Below the pieces are notes generated by a model. The model was not told the origin of the DNA. It ran no database searches and saw nothing but the letters and a program-made list of their open reading frames with translations. DNA of 64,000 nucleotides from Nocardia sp. BMG51109 (GTDB lineage Bacteria; Actinomycetota; Actinomycetes; Mycobacteriales; Mycobacteriaceae), in NCBI RefSeq assembly GCF_000526215.1, contig NZ_JAFQ01000004.1, forward strand, positions 4,650,001 to 4,714,000. Reading direction: 5' to 3'. This document shows, piece after piece, positions 36,322-44,603 of this stretch (positions are counted from its first letter, which is position 1; each line of letters starts with the position of its first letter). Position numbers and translations under genes: made by a program.

Positions 36322-37866
36322 GTGGAGACCACGGCCGCGAAGCTGAAGCTGCTGCGACAGAATCTGGCGTCGGCCCGGGAGCCGGCCGGAGAGCGGGGCG
36401 CGGCGAAGCGGGCCGCCAAGGGGATTCCGGGCCCCCGCGAGCGGATCGACATGCTGCTCGACGCGGGCAGTTTCGTCGAGATCGGAGCGTTGGTCAAGCA
36501 GCCCGGCGTCGCCGACGCGCTCTACGGTGATGGCGTGGTCACCGGCCACGGCACCGTCGACGGCCGCCCGGTCGTGGTGATCGCGCACGATCAGACCGTG
36601 TTCGGTGGTTCGGTCGGGGAGATGTTCGGGCGCAAGGTCGCCGCGGCCATGGACTTCGCCGCCGATATCGGCTGCCCGTTCGTGGCGATCAACGACTCCG
36701 GCGGGGCCCGCGTGCAGGACGCGGTGACCTCGCTGGCCTGGTACGCCGCCATGAGCAGGCGGCAGCGGCGGCTGTCCGGCATGGTCCCGCAGATCTCGCT
36801 GATGCTGGGCAAATGCGCCGCGGGCGCCGTGTACTCGCCGATCAACACCGACGTGCTGATCGCCACCGAATCGGCCTACATGTTCGTGACCGGTCCGGAC
36901 GTCATCCGCGAGACCACCGGTGAAGAGGTCACCCTCGAGGAGCTCGGCGGCGCGTTCAACCAGGCCCAGTACGGCAACATCCATCACGTCGCCAAGGACG
37001 AGCGGGCCGCATTCGACTGGGCGCGTTCGTATCTGAGCTTCATGCCGTCGAACTGCTTCGAGCAGCCGCCGATCGTGAATCCGGGCCTGGAACCCGAACT
37101 CACCGACAGCGACCGGGAGCTCGACGCCGTCATTCCCGACTCCGACCGGGCCGGGTACGACATGTACGAGATCCTGTCGAGGATCTTCGACGACGGCGAG
37201 TTCCACGAGGTCGGCGATGCCGCGGCGCACAACCTGATCACCGGATTCGCGCGGGTGGACGGCCGCAGCGTCGGCGTCGTCGCCAATCAGCCCCTGGTCT
37301 CCAGCGGTGCGATCGACGCCCACGGCTCGGACAAGGCCGCGCATTTCATCCGGCTCTGCGATGCCTTCGAGATTCCGCTGGTCTTCGTGGTCGACACGCC
37401 GGGCGTGCTGCCCGGTGTCGAGGAGGAGAAGATCGGCGTCATCAAGCGCGGCGGCCGGTTCTTCTACGCGGTCGTCGAGGCCACCGTGCCGATCGTCACC
37501 GTCGTCGTGCGCAAGGCCTACGGCGGCGGTTACGCGGTCATGGGCTGCAAGCAGCTCGGTGGCGACGTCAACCTGGCCTGGCCCACGGCCCGCATCGCCG
37601 TCATGGGCGCCGAGGCCGCCATCAGCCTCACCCAGCGCCGGCAGCTCGCGGCGGTGCCCGACGAGGAGCGCCCGGCGGTGCGCCGGCAGATGGTCGACTT
37701 CTACAACGCGACCGTGGCCACGCCGTGGATCGCCGCCGAACGCGGATATATCGACGCGGTCATCCAACCGGCGCACACCCGGCTGGAGATTCGCAAGGCG
37801 TTGCGCCTGCTCCGCAACAAGTCCGATCCGCACGACCCTCGCAAGCACCACCTGATGCCGCTGTAA
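36322..37866 (+). CDS. accD: Acyl-CoA carboxylase beta subunit (carboxyltransferase)
   Basis: A 514-residue biotin-dependent carboxyltransferase that moves CO2 from biotin to acetyl- or propionyl-type acyl-CoA. Features of the family are the N-terminal crotonase-like half ([49 protein letters not shown]) and the C-terminal half ([30 protein letters not shown]). GTG start after AAGGAAGG. No biotin carboxylase (AccA) gene is adjacent. Substrate range cannot be told, hence no number after accD. Confidence 0.9.
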   Translation: METTAAKLKLLRQNLASAREPAGERGAAKRAAKGIPGPRERIDMLLDAGSFVEIGALVKQPGVADALYGDGVVTGHGTVDGRPVVVIAHDQTVFGGSVGEMFGRKVAAAMDFAADIGCPFVAINDSGGARVQDAVTSLAWYAAMSRRQRRLSGMVPQISLMLGKCAAGAVYSPINTDVLIATESAYMFVTGPDVIRETTGEEVTLEELGGAFNQAQYGNIHHVAKDERAAFDWARSYLSFMPSNCFEQPPIVNPGLEPELTDSDRELDAVIPDSDRAGYDMYEILSRIFDDGEFHEVGDAAAHNLITGFARVDGRSVGVVANQPLVSSGAIDAHGSDKAAHFIRLCDAFEIPLVFVVDTPGVLPGVEEEKIGVIKRGGRFFYAVVEATVPIVTVVVRKAYGGGYAVMGCKQLGGDVNLAWPTARIAVMGAEAAISLTQRRQLAAVPDEERPAVRRQMVDFYNATVATPWIAAERGYIDAVIQPAHTRLEIRKALRLLRNKSDPHDPRKHHLMPL

Positions 37867-38012
37867 AGCCGAGCGGCACAGTATTTTTCGTTGCGGTAGC
37901 CGAATCGGCCGCGCGGGCGGCGGCCGATCGCCGACACGCGCGGCGGGCGGACATTCGGGACGATGTGCGCTGGCCGGGGTTACGGGACGGTGATGTCGGC
38001 TAAGGTTGCCGC

Positions 38013-38510
38013 GTGATCAAGGTCGTCTACGAGGCCTATCCTCAGCGCGCCGGGCTCGCCGAGCCCGCGCCAGGCTATCTGCTGGCCGAGGATCCGCTAC
38101 ACGTCGCCGAGCGGCTGTCCGAGGTCGGTTTCGAGACCGCGCATCTGGCCGGCGCGCGCTGGACCCGCTCCGAGATCGACTACATCCACACCGCGACCGT
38201 GGTCGAGTCCGACGGCGCGCACGCCGCCGCGGCCGCCGAGATCAACACCTACCTGAAGGCGACCGAGATCCAGCAGGACGTCCGGCACACCCTGTACGCC
38301 TTCGTGATTCACCAGAATTGCGAGGACGGCCCGGTCGCTCGCGAGGACGCGCTGCGCGTCGCCGGGAGCGAGACGGCGCTGGCGGCGCTGAGCTACCTGC
38401 GCGCCCGCGCGGACGACGTGGGCGTGGATGAGATCCTGCACTCCGGCTTCGATGTCCTGGCGCTGCTGCACGCCGAGAAGGAGCTGGGCTTGCGGTCCGA
38501 CGAGGAATAG
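38013..38510 (+). CDS. Hypothetical protein (165 residues)
   Basis: A soluble protein opening MIKVVYEAYPQRAGLAEPAPGYLLAEDPLHVAERL with a long helical remainder (AHAAAAAEINTYLKATEIQQDVRHTLYAF) and an acidic C-terminus. GTG start. No signal peptide or membrane segment. I do not recognise a family. It reads as a real gene, with a consistent frame and good GC3, and lies 22 bases before endonuclease V on the same strand, so may share its transcript. Confidence 0.55.
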   Translation: MIKVVYEAYPQRAGLAEPAPGYLLAEDPLHVAERLSEVGFETAHLAGARWTRSEIDYIHTATVVESDGAHAAAAAEINTYLKATEIQQDVRHTLYAFVIHQNCEDGPVAREDALRVAGSETALAALSYLRARADDVGVDEILHSGFDVLALLHAEKELGLRSDEE

Positions 38511-38532
38511 CCGCGGCCGGCGAGTGGTGCTG

Positions 38533-39225
38533 ATGCGATTGTCGTCCAGGGCTGAGTTTCCCGCCGATCCGGCGGCGGCGATCGCGCTCCAGAATCGGCT
38601 GCGGGTGCAGGTCGACCCGACCGATCCGGCACCTCCGGATTTCCGTACCGTCGCCGGTCTCGACTCGGCCTACGACGGCGAGGGAAATGTCGTTGCGGCC
38701 GTGGTGATCTTGGATAAGGAAACGCTGGAGCCGATCGAATCCGCCACGGCGAGCGGGAAAGTCACGTTTCCCTATGTGCCGGGCCTGCTGGCCTTCCGGG
38801 AGCTGCCCACCACGCTGGCGGCGCTGGAAAAGCTCGGCAGTACACCGGATCTGCTGGTCTGCGACGGGCAGGGGATGGCACACCCGCGCCGGTGCGGACT
38901 GGCCTGTCAGGTGGGACTGATCACCGGGCTGCCGACACTGGGGGTCGCCAAGAACCTGTGGGGCACGTGCGAGGAGCCCGGCGTCGAGCGCGGTTCGACC
39001 AGCGACATCACCCTCGACGGCGAGGTGGTGGGCCGGGCGGTGCGAACCCGGAGCGGTACCAAGCCGGTGTACGTATCCGTCGGCCACCGCATCGGCCTGG
39101 ACACGGCCTGCGCGCAGGTGCTCGCGCTGACCCGGGCGTACCGCCAGCCGGAGACCACCCGGCGGGCCGACCATCTCTGCCGGACCGTGCTGCGCGACAT
39201 CATCTCGCGCGAGAACCTCGGCTGA
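38533..39225 (+). CDS. nfi: Endonuclease V (deoxyinosine-specific)
   Basis: A 230-residue endonuclease V, which nicks DNA one base 3' of deoxyinosine. Catalytic acidic residues occur in VAGLDSAYD (Asp44) and in LLVCDGQGMAHPRRCGLA, followed by the GVAKNLWG and YVSVGHRIGLDTA stretches typical of the family. ATG 38533 is used. A GTG nine bases earlier is possible. Many actinobacteria carry it as a stand-alone repair gene. Confidence 0.92.
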   Translation: MRLSSRAEFPADPAAAIALQNRLRVQVDPTDPAPPDFRTVAGLDSAYDGEGNVVAAVVILDKETLEPIESATASGKVTFPYVPGLLAFRELPTTLAALEKLGSTPDLLVCDGQGMAHPRRCGLACQVGLITGLPTLGVAKNLWGTCEEPGVERGSTSDITLDGEVVGRAVRTRSGTKPVYVSVGHRIGLDTACAQVLALTRAYRQPETTRRADHLCRTVLRDIISRENLG

Positions 39226-39765
39226 TCCGTCTGGCCGGACCGGCGGTGTCGGTGCGGTTGGTGGGTCTGGGGAAGGGGCTCGTGCGGTCGAAGGCGCGAG
39301 CCGAGGGCGGATGCGTCGCCGCGGCGGCGGGGGTCGGTCGGGCTCGGGCGTGTGATCTTGCGCACCGGGCGCCGCCGGGAGGGTGCGGGCGTCCGGCCCA
39401 CGCCGGGCCCGCCGAGCTGAGATCCGTTGCGGCCCAGGGTGTCCCATAGCGCCAGTGGCCTATCTGAGCCACCCGCTCCGACCAGCGTCGTTGCCGGATC
39501 GCCGGAATGAGCGGAGTATCGAGGGTGGTCGATCGACGACGCTCGAGCGGTGTTCGGTGCGGCCCCTCGACGCGCACGTCTGCGACGGCATCCGTAACGA
39601 AACCGTAGACCCCGCGCATTCGCCGAACGGCCGACCGGACGGTCTGTAATAACGCCGGCCCGGCAAACGATCAAAGGGCGCCGGAAGGAGGCCGGCGGAT
39701 TGCCCGGGCTGTCGTGGCGACATCGAGCCGGGGTGGTCTGTGTCACCGGGAAGGGAGTGAATGTG
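39226..39765. other. 540-bp region without a recognisable gene
   Basis: Open frames here run in several directions but are Arg/Pro/Gly-rich and read like shadows without homology. Near 39640-39710 there is a G-rich segment (AAAGGGCGCCGGAAGGAGGCCGG) just before the next gene that could form structure in its leader, but I cannot match it to a known riboswitch. Confidence 0.4.
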
Positions 39766-40290
39766 ATGACAGGAACCGTGGTTGACGTTCCGATTGCCCA
39801 GCTGCACGTGGCTCGGCCGGACCCCGATGCGGGTCGGCGGGCGGCGGCGAGCAATCCCGGACGGCCGGAATCGGCGAGCATCTGGCAGCAGGCGAAAACG
39901 GTGGTGGTGACGCGCGTCGCCGGTCCGAAACAGCTGGTGACGGTGCCGCGGTTGGTGATCCCGATCGGGCGTAACCAGCTCGCGTTCCGCATCTCCTCGC
40001 ATGCTCCCGAGGCCGACCAGCTGGTGCGCGACGGCCGGGTGCTCGTGCAGCCCGGAGATTGGCGCGGCAGCCCCGCGCTCGGCACCCACCAGTACCAGGG
40101 CCAGGCCCAGGTGGTGACGGGCGGCACCCTGCTGCCGTTCGTACAGTCGGAGATCGATGCCAAGTACAAGTGGCAAATTCCGTTGGCGCGCTTCGCTCAT
40201 CGGCTGGCGCGGGGTGCGGCGCCGTACGGCGACGTGATCGTCCTCGTCACCGTGCACGAGCCGCGCCCGATGCTCATGCCGGGTAGCTGA
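39766..40290 (+). CDS. PPOX-like (pyridoxamine-oxidase fold) hypothetical protein
   Basis: About 174 residues. After an N-terminal region of about 55 residues it shows the split-barrel pattern of PPOX/F420-type flavin proteins: KTVVVTRVAGPKQLVTVPRLVIP, then LVQPGDWRGSPALGTHQYQGQAQVV, then SEIDAKYKW. That points to a flavin or F420-binding protein but not to a specific reaction. The start at ATG 39766 has GGGAG eight bases upstream. GTGs at 39757 and 39763 are alternatives. Confidence 0.55.
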   Translation: MTGTVVDVPIAQLHVARPDPDAGRRAAASNPGRPESASIWQQAKTVVVTRVAGPKQLVTVPRLVIPIGRNQLAFRISSHAPEADQLVRDGRVLVQPGDWRGSPALGTHQYQGQAQVVTGGTLLPFVQSEIDAKYKWQIPLARFAHRLARGAAPYGDVIVLVTVHEPRPMLMPGS

Positions 40291-40306
40291 CCCGCCACGC
40301 CGTCGT

Positions 40307-40353
40307 CCGACGGCAGCCGTTGTCCTACGGCAGCCGTTGTCCGACGGCAGCGG
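40307..40353 (+). repeat. 17-bp tandem repeat, about 2.8 copies
   Basis: CC(G/T)ACGGCAGCCGTTGT occurs at 40307-40323 and 40324-40340, followed by a partial third copy to 40353. It lies 17 bases after the preceding stop. The internal ACGGC/GCCGT pairs give small hairpins, so it might end transcription. Confidence 0.75.
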
Positions 40354-40397
40354 CCCTCGGCTGACGACAGTGCGGTCGTCAGCCCATCGCGCCGGAA

Positions 40398-40541
40398 TCA
40401 TTCCTCGCCGGCCGCTCTGCCCCCTTCCCGCAACGCCTTGTCGAGCTCGGTGCGCAGCCGAGCCGCCGCCTGCTCGTCCCCCGCGTCCTCGGCAGTGGTG
40501 ATGTCCTGACGGAGCTGGGCGATGATGTCCTGAAAAGCCAC
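40398..40541 (-). CDS. 47-residue conserved-looking small protein
   Basis: A minus-strand ORF of 47 codons that starts GTG after an excellent ribosome site (AGGAGGGTGAGAACA). The product begins VAFQDIIAQLRQDITTAED, continues with an acidic and helical AGDEQAAARLRTELDKALREG, and ends with RAAGEE. It is predicted to be one long amphipathic helix pair. It is too short for standard ORF calling. Function unknown, and it lies alone between two plus-strand genes. Confidence 0.55.
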   Translation of the reverse strand: MAFQDIIAQLRQDITTAEDAGDEQAAARLRTELDKALREGGRAAGEE

Positions 40542-40884
40542 TGTTCTCACCCTCCTCATCGTGGGCTCGTATCTCGCGAATGTCCGCTCGGTCCGGATCG
40601 AAACCGCCCCGCAGACCGATGCACCGCAGCGAGCCTGGTCGGCGGATCGGCACAGGCCGCCGGCGACGGTGTCCGGCCCGGACGGGTCTTTCGGTCCGAT
40701 TTGCTCGAACTAGGTTGCACTCGGCTGGTCCGCAGCGGCCGAGACCCCGCCGACGGCTTGTGCGGCCGCAATGGGGCCTGCGAATATCGAACGTCGTGGC
40801 CCTGTGGTTTGCTGGGTCGGCCAACAGGTGTTGTAATTGCCGGACTGCTTACATGGCCCGGTCTTTCGGAGGGGGGAACCAGTA
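40542..40884. other. 343-bp non-coding region at the left edge of the low-GC island
   Basis: No gene is convincing here. It contains the promoter side of the small minus-strand gene and, near 40830-40870 (TTGTAATTGCC, then TTACATGG, then CGGAGGGGGG), a plausible promoter and ribosome site for the lipoprotein at 40885. Base composition falls from here on to about 44.5 kb. Confidence 0.4.
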
Positions 40885-41469
40885 GTGGTCCGTACTGCAC
40901 CGGCCGCTGTACGTACGCTGGCTACGGTGGCATTGTTTGCAGGGCTCGCCGCCGGATGCGGCTCTGACAAGTCCACCGACCACGAGTCTGTGAATAACGA
41001 ATCGACCTCGACTGCTTCTGTCGAAGGTGTTCCTGTCTCTGCGATTCCAGCCACATTCGAAGGCTTGGATCCCTGCTCTCTGTTGACGGTCGATGAGGCC
41101 GAGAAGGCAGCAGGCCTGTCGAGCGTCGGCCCTCCGAGGCGAGAAGCTGCCACAGCCCAGCTTGGTGAGATGGCCGGCTGCGTGTGGAATCCTCCGAATG
41201 ATGTGGGAGTGGGTGTCTCCTTCACCAGACCGGCCATGACACCGTCGGCCAAGCAAGACAAGACATGGTCCGACGAGATCGGACATCCGGCCCAGGCTCG
41301 CGTGATTTCGGGCGCGTGCCACGCCAGCGCCTGGTTCAGCAACGACCGCATGGTCGAACTGACGATCAGCCCGCCCGATCGGGGGCGATCCGAATCCTCG
41401 GACGATAGCGTCTGTGAACGGTCGAAGCCCGTGATCAAAGAGCTGTTCGCCAAGATTCCCTGGCAATAG
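40885..41469 (+). CDS. DUF3558-like lipoprotein
   Basis: A 194-residue predicted lipoprotein. The signal peptide ends in the lipobox LAAGC (VRTLATVALFAGLAAGCGSD). The mature part is a Ser/Thr/Glu-rich linker, then a domain with the DUF3558 pattern DPCSLLTVDEAEKAAGL and conserved cysteines (DPC, GCVW, GACH, VCER). Members are found widely in mycolata and Streptomyces with no known function. GTG start after GGAGGGGGG. First gene of an apparent four-gene unit. Confidence 0.75.
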   Translation: MVRTAPAAVRTLATVALFAGLAAGCGSDKSTDHESVNNESTSTASVEGVPVSAIPATFEGLDPCSLLTVDEAEKAAGLSSVGPPRREAATAQLGEMAGCVWNPPNDVGVGVSFTRPAMTPSAKQDKTWSDEIGHPAQARVISGACHASAWFSNDRMVELTISPPDRGRSESSDDSVCERSKPVIKELFAKIPWQ

Positions 41470-41471
41470 CG

Positions 41472-42305
41472 ATGCATCTTGTGAAGAGAACGGACGTGCG
41501 ACTCCGCGGTGTGCGGATTGCCACTCCGGCTACGGTTGTGGTCCTGATGGCACCGATCATCGCGCTGGCATCGGGATGCGGTTCCGGCAGCTCCGAGGAC
41601 CACACCACCGCATCGTCGGCGCGTACCTCCGCCTCGCTGCTACCGACTCGCCCCGATGTGCCGACTACCGCATGGAACGCGCCGACACTGGAGCGGCCGT
41701 CGACCTCCGCCGCATTGCCGCCACCAGGGTTTCCATCGATGGAGTATGCCCCGTCGAAGATCCCGGTCCCGCCCGGGCAACCCCAGCCGATCGGCACCAA
41801 GTTCGGACTTTCGTACACGGCACCCCCGGGCTGGGACGGCGCTCCTGACGCCGTAACCGGTTGGTCGGCAAACGGGCAGCGCTTCGGTCTCGGCTCAGTG
41901 AGTGATGTCGGCCGCCGGTACTGTCCGGACAGCGAGGCTTCCTCGCAGGCATCCTTCGGCGTAACGGGAAGAAACGGCGTCGATATCGAGAGCGCGGCAA
42001 AAGATGTCCTTGGACAGGCTGAGCGAGTGGCAAGTGATGGTGGGCGTAAACCGGTCGTTTCTCTGCAGGGGCCCACGGCTTTCGAGATCTCCGGGCGGCA
42101 GGCGGTTCGCTTTACCGCGATGTTCACCGATATCGCCAGCGCCAAGGGCTGCCAGCCGACCGCCATACATTTCAACCTTATTGCGACGCCAGGCTACTCT
42201 AATGCCGAGGTGGCGGTATTCGTGGCTCAGCGCAACATCAATCCGCCGAACCAGGTCCCAGAAGCGACAATAAACAGTATTATTGGATCGTTACGTAAGA
42301 GCTAG
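41472..42305 (+). CDS. Second predicted lipoprotein of the island
   Basis: A 277-residue lipoprotein. The signal ends in the lipobox ALASGC (MAPIIALASGCGSGS). A low-complexity Ser/Thr/Pro linker of about 60 residues follows, then a domain with YTAPPGWDGAPDAVTGWSANGQRFGLGSVSDVGRRYCPD and two more cysteines. It resembles the lipoproteins that accompany WXG-type proteins in Nocardia, rather than a solute-binding protein. The ATG is two bases after the previous stop, so the two genes are coupled. Confidence 0.65.
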   Translation: MHLVKRTDVRLRGVRIATPATVVVLMAPIIALASGCGSGSSEDHTTASSARTSASLLPTRPDVPTTAWNAPTLERPSTSAALPPPGFPSMEYAPSKIPVPPGQPQPIGTKFGLSYTAPPGWDGAPDAVTGWSANGQRFGLGSVSDVGRRYCPDSEASSQASFGVTGRNGVDIESAAKDVLGQAERVASDGGRKPVVSLQGPTAFEISGRQAVRFTAMFTDIASAKGCQPTAIHFNLIATPGYSNAEVAVFVAQRNINPPNQVPEATINSIIGSLRKS

Positions 42306-42329
42306 GCCCTCGAGGGGGGATGAGGATAA

Positions 42330-43544
42330 GTGAGCGAGGCTTTTAGTGCCAGGCCCACCGAGATAGCGGGTCTGGGAAAGCTCGTCGATGAGATCGGTGC
42401 TAATGCTGACTATCTCAGCCGAACTACCGGAGCAATGGCCGGTCCAGCGAACGGGCAATATTCCGGCGTTATGCAGTTACTCGTAACGCCGCTGAACTCG
42501 CTTCGCGACACGACTGCCCAACGTCAGCGGAGCATGACCACGGTCCTGCAGAAAACCGGCGAGGAGCTGAATAAGACCGCCTGGGTCTACATCGATCAGG
42601 AAGCGCAGAACTATGCTGCTCTGAATGCTCACACTCGTGGACTCAACGGCAACGGGTCCAGCGATCCCAACACGGAGATTCAGGGAACTACCGATGCCTT
42701 CCAGGGAGCAGTGTCTTACCGAGGGCCGGAGACGCTCGAAGTTCCCGCGTGCAAAGTGTCGGTACCGCCGAACCTGGACGAGCTCATCTCAAAGGGTCGC
42801 GATTGGCTGAAGCCAATCCTCGAGTATATGACCGAAATCGGATACAACCCGATTAATGACATTGTGGACAAGGTTGCCGGGAACTGGAACGACCTCAGGC
42901 GTGTCGGCGAAGCCTATAAGGAGGTCGGTGAAAACTTTGAAAAGGGCGGCAAGAACCTGGAATGGGGGCGCACCACAGTTGATGCGCACTGGGACGGGCG
43001 AGCGGCGGTCAGTTTCCAGGATTTCGCGGGTCGGCTCGCAGCCGGAATGGAATGGGAAGGTCCGATAGGCAGGCTCATCTGCACGGCCCTCGAGCGTGTT
43101 GCCGACGAGATCGAGAAGACTGTTCAGGAAGCCATCAACAAGATCATCGAGCTACTCGAGAGTCAGGTCGAGGTCAAAGGTGTCAAGTCCGCCTTGAAGT
43201 TCGCCCTGAAGAAGGTTCCGGTCGCCGGATGGGCGTACCAGCTCGGAGATATCGCCTGGCAGGTAAAGAATGTACTGAATCATGTTCTGGATTTGGTGGA
43301 AGCTATCAAGACTACTGTTGACTCCGTGAAGGAGTTCATCGAATTTGTCAAGGATCCGGTGGGTGGCCTCAAAGAAGGACTGGAAGCCAAGCTGAAGCCG
43401 ATCACCGACAAGATCGAGGACGCCCAGAAGAAGAAGGAGATGGCCGACGACATAGCTGCGGCCGGCAACGTCGACACGGTCAAGAACAAACCCCAGAATG
43501 CCTACGACGTAGGCGCTGGACATCAGCCATGGGATAACGCATGA
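42330..43544 (+). CDS. WXG100-type putative type VII secretion substrate
   Basis: A 404-residue helical protein. The N-terminal 100 residues (TEIAGLGKLVDEIGANADYLSRTTGAMAG) resemble EspC/DUF2580-type WXG proteins. A second WXG-like hairpin carries WGRTTVDAHWDGRAAVSFQDFAGRL (about residues 212-236). The rest is amphipathic helices with a Lys-rich C-terminus ending HQPWDNA, without a recognised toxin domain. GTG start after GAGGGGGGATGAGG. No ESX machinery genes are in the window, so export would rely on a locus elsewhere. Confidence 0.65.
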   Translation: MSEAFSARPTEIAGLGKLVDEIGANADYLSRTTGAMAGPANGQYSGVMQLLVTPLNSLRDTTAQRQRSMTTVLQKTGEELNKTAWVYIDQEAQNYAALNAHTRGLNGNGSSDPNTEIQGTTDAFQGAVSYRGPETLEVPACKVSVPPNLDELISKGRDWLKPILEYMTEIGYNPINDIVDKVAGNWNDLRRVGEAYKEVGENFEKGGKNLEWGRTTVDAHWDGRAAVSFQDFAGRLAAGMEWEGPIGRLICTALERVADEIEKTVQEAINKIIELLESQVEVKGVKSALKFALKKVPVAGWAYQLGDIAWQVKNVLNHVLDLVEAIKTTVDSVKEFIEFVKDPVGGLKEGLEAKLKPITDKIEDAQKKKEMADDIAAAGNVDTVKNKPQNAYDVGAGHQPWDNA

Positions 43545-43993
43545 ATAATTCGGAAGCCGATGTAGATGTCCACTATCACAGTGCATTCCAGCGCTTGATG
43601 GGGGCATTGGACAGTTTGGCCACAAAGCGCATCCACAGCCAGAACACCACTGTCGACGAGCTGTGTGTGGTTCCGGTCACCGATGAGCTCATGACGCAGC
43701 TGGCAGCCTCCCCGACCGCGTCCATGGCGCTCCGGTTGTATGCCCAACGAGTGGCGTCGGGCGAGGCCCGCTGGAACGATATCGAACTGTGGGCAGTACC
43801 GGTGCCACCGGAAGTCGGAGAGCTGAAGGCATCTCAGCGATACGAGTGGCAATACCGGGCAAACCCCAAGCCGACCGCACCGGTCGAGGGCCTCGTGAGG
43901 ACCTTTTCCTACGGCTCAACCTTCCGCCCCGGCGAAATCGTCGGCCCGAGCGATTGGACCGACGACAATGCACCTCAGTCTTGGCTGCAATGA
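43541..43993 (+). CDS. Partner protein of the WXG-type substrate, unknown function
   Basis: A 150-residue soluble protein whose ATG overlaps the stop of the WXG gene (ATGA). It contains LAASPTASMALRLYAQRVASGEARWNDIELWAVPVPPEVGELKASQRYEWQY and ends GPSDWTDDNAPQSWL. I associate that end with small proteins encoded after WXG-type genes in Nocardia and mycobacteria, but I cannot give a family name. It may be a chaperone, co-substrate or immunity protein. Confidence 0.6.
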   Translation: MNNSEADVDVHYHSAFQRLMGALDSLATKRIHSQNTTVDELCVVPVTDELMTQLAASPTASMALRLYAQRVASGEARWNDIELWAVPVPPEVGELKASQRYEWQYRANPKPTAPVEGLVRTFSYGSTFRPGEIVGPSDWTDDNAPQSWLQ

Positions 43994-44098
43994 CCCGTGG
44001 CGATCTCGACCGTCGCCGCACCGGTGCAGCTGGTGAGGCGGCTGCGATAACGTCGACCGTGCCGCTGATGATTGTATAACCTCGGGAAGGTTCGGTTA

Positions 44099-44590
44099 CC
44101 GGCGATGCCGATAATCCTCGCGCTGGCGGTGGCCGCCGGGCTGTCCGACCTGTCCCTGGTCGTGACGAGTGATGAGACGCGCGGCCGCCGAGCTAAATTC
44201 GCGCGTCATCTGCTGGATTTGCTGGGCCGCGCAGATGTTCCTGTGGTTGCCGGTCGTGAACTCGGTCGGCACGACCATCGGGCTGCCGGCGAACTATTTC
44301 CTGATGATTTGCCGTCGGCGCCCACCGACGTTGTCGCTACCGTTACGGCCGTGCTCCGAAGTACGTCGGACCCCGTCCTGTGGATCGGTACGGGCCCGAT
44401 GTCCAACCTGGCCGACATACTCGCCACGATCCAGGATCGGGAACAGTTGATCGTCACGCAGGCGGGCGGGCTCCATGGCCTTTTTACGGACCGTGCGGAA
44501 CCCACTCTAGGAGCAGATCCTTCGTCAGCTTCTCTGACCGTCGTCAGCGATGAAGTCCGGGCCCGTAACAACGGGGCGAAGCCGCCCTGG
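44099..44590 (+). pseudogene. Remnant of a nucleoside hydrolase
   Basis: This frame reads IILALAVAAGLSDLSLVVTSDETRGRRAKFARHLLDLLGRADVPVVAGRELG, a fair match to the region of inosine-uridine nucleoside hydrolases following the calcium-binding DxDxxxDD motif, which is missing here. A later part (VLWIGTGPMSNLADIL) matches the family's second conserved region. The N-terminus and the C-terminal half are absent, and the frame then runs antisense into the monooxygenase. Probably inactive. Confidence 0.55.
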
Positions 44591-44603
44591 ACGGGTTGGG
44601 GAG

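Noticed and set aside
39226..39765. Possible gene or riboswitch in the gap after endonuclease V
   Set aside because: Open frames lack any recognisable motif or ribosome site, and the G-rich segment near 39680 does not match a riboswitch class that I can recall.
42330..43544. Toxin domain at the end of the WXG-type protein
   Set aside because: The C-terminal 100 residues are Lys-rich helices with no nuclease, ADP-ribosyltransferase or NADase motif visible, so no toxin call is made.
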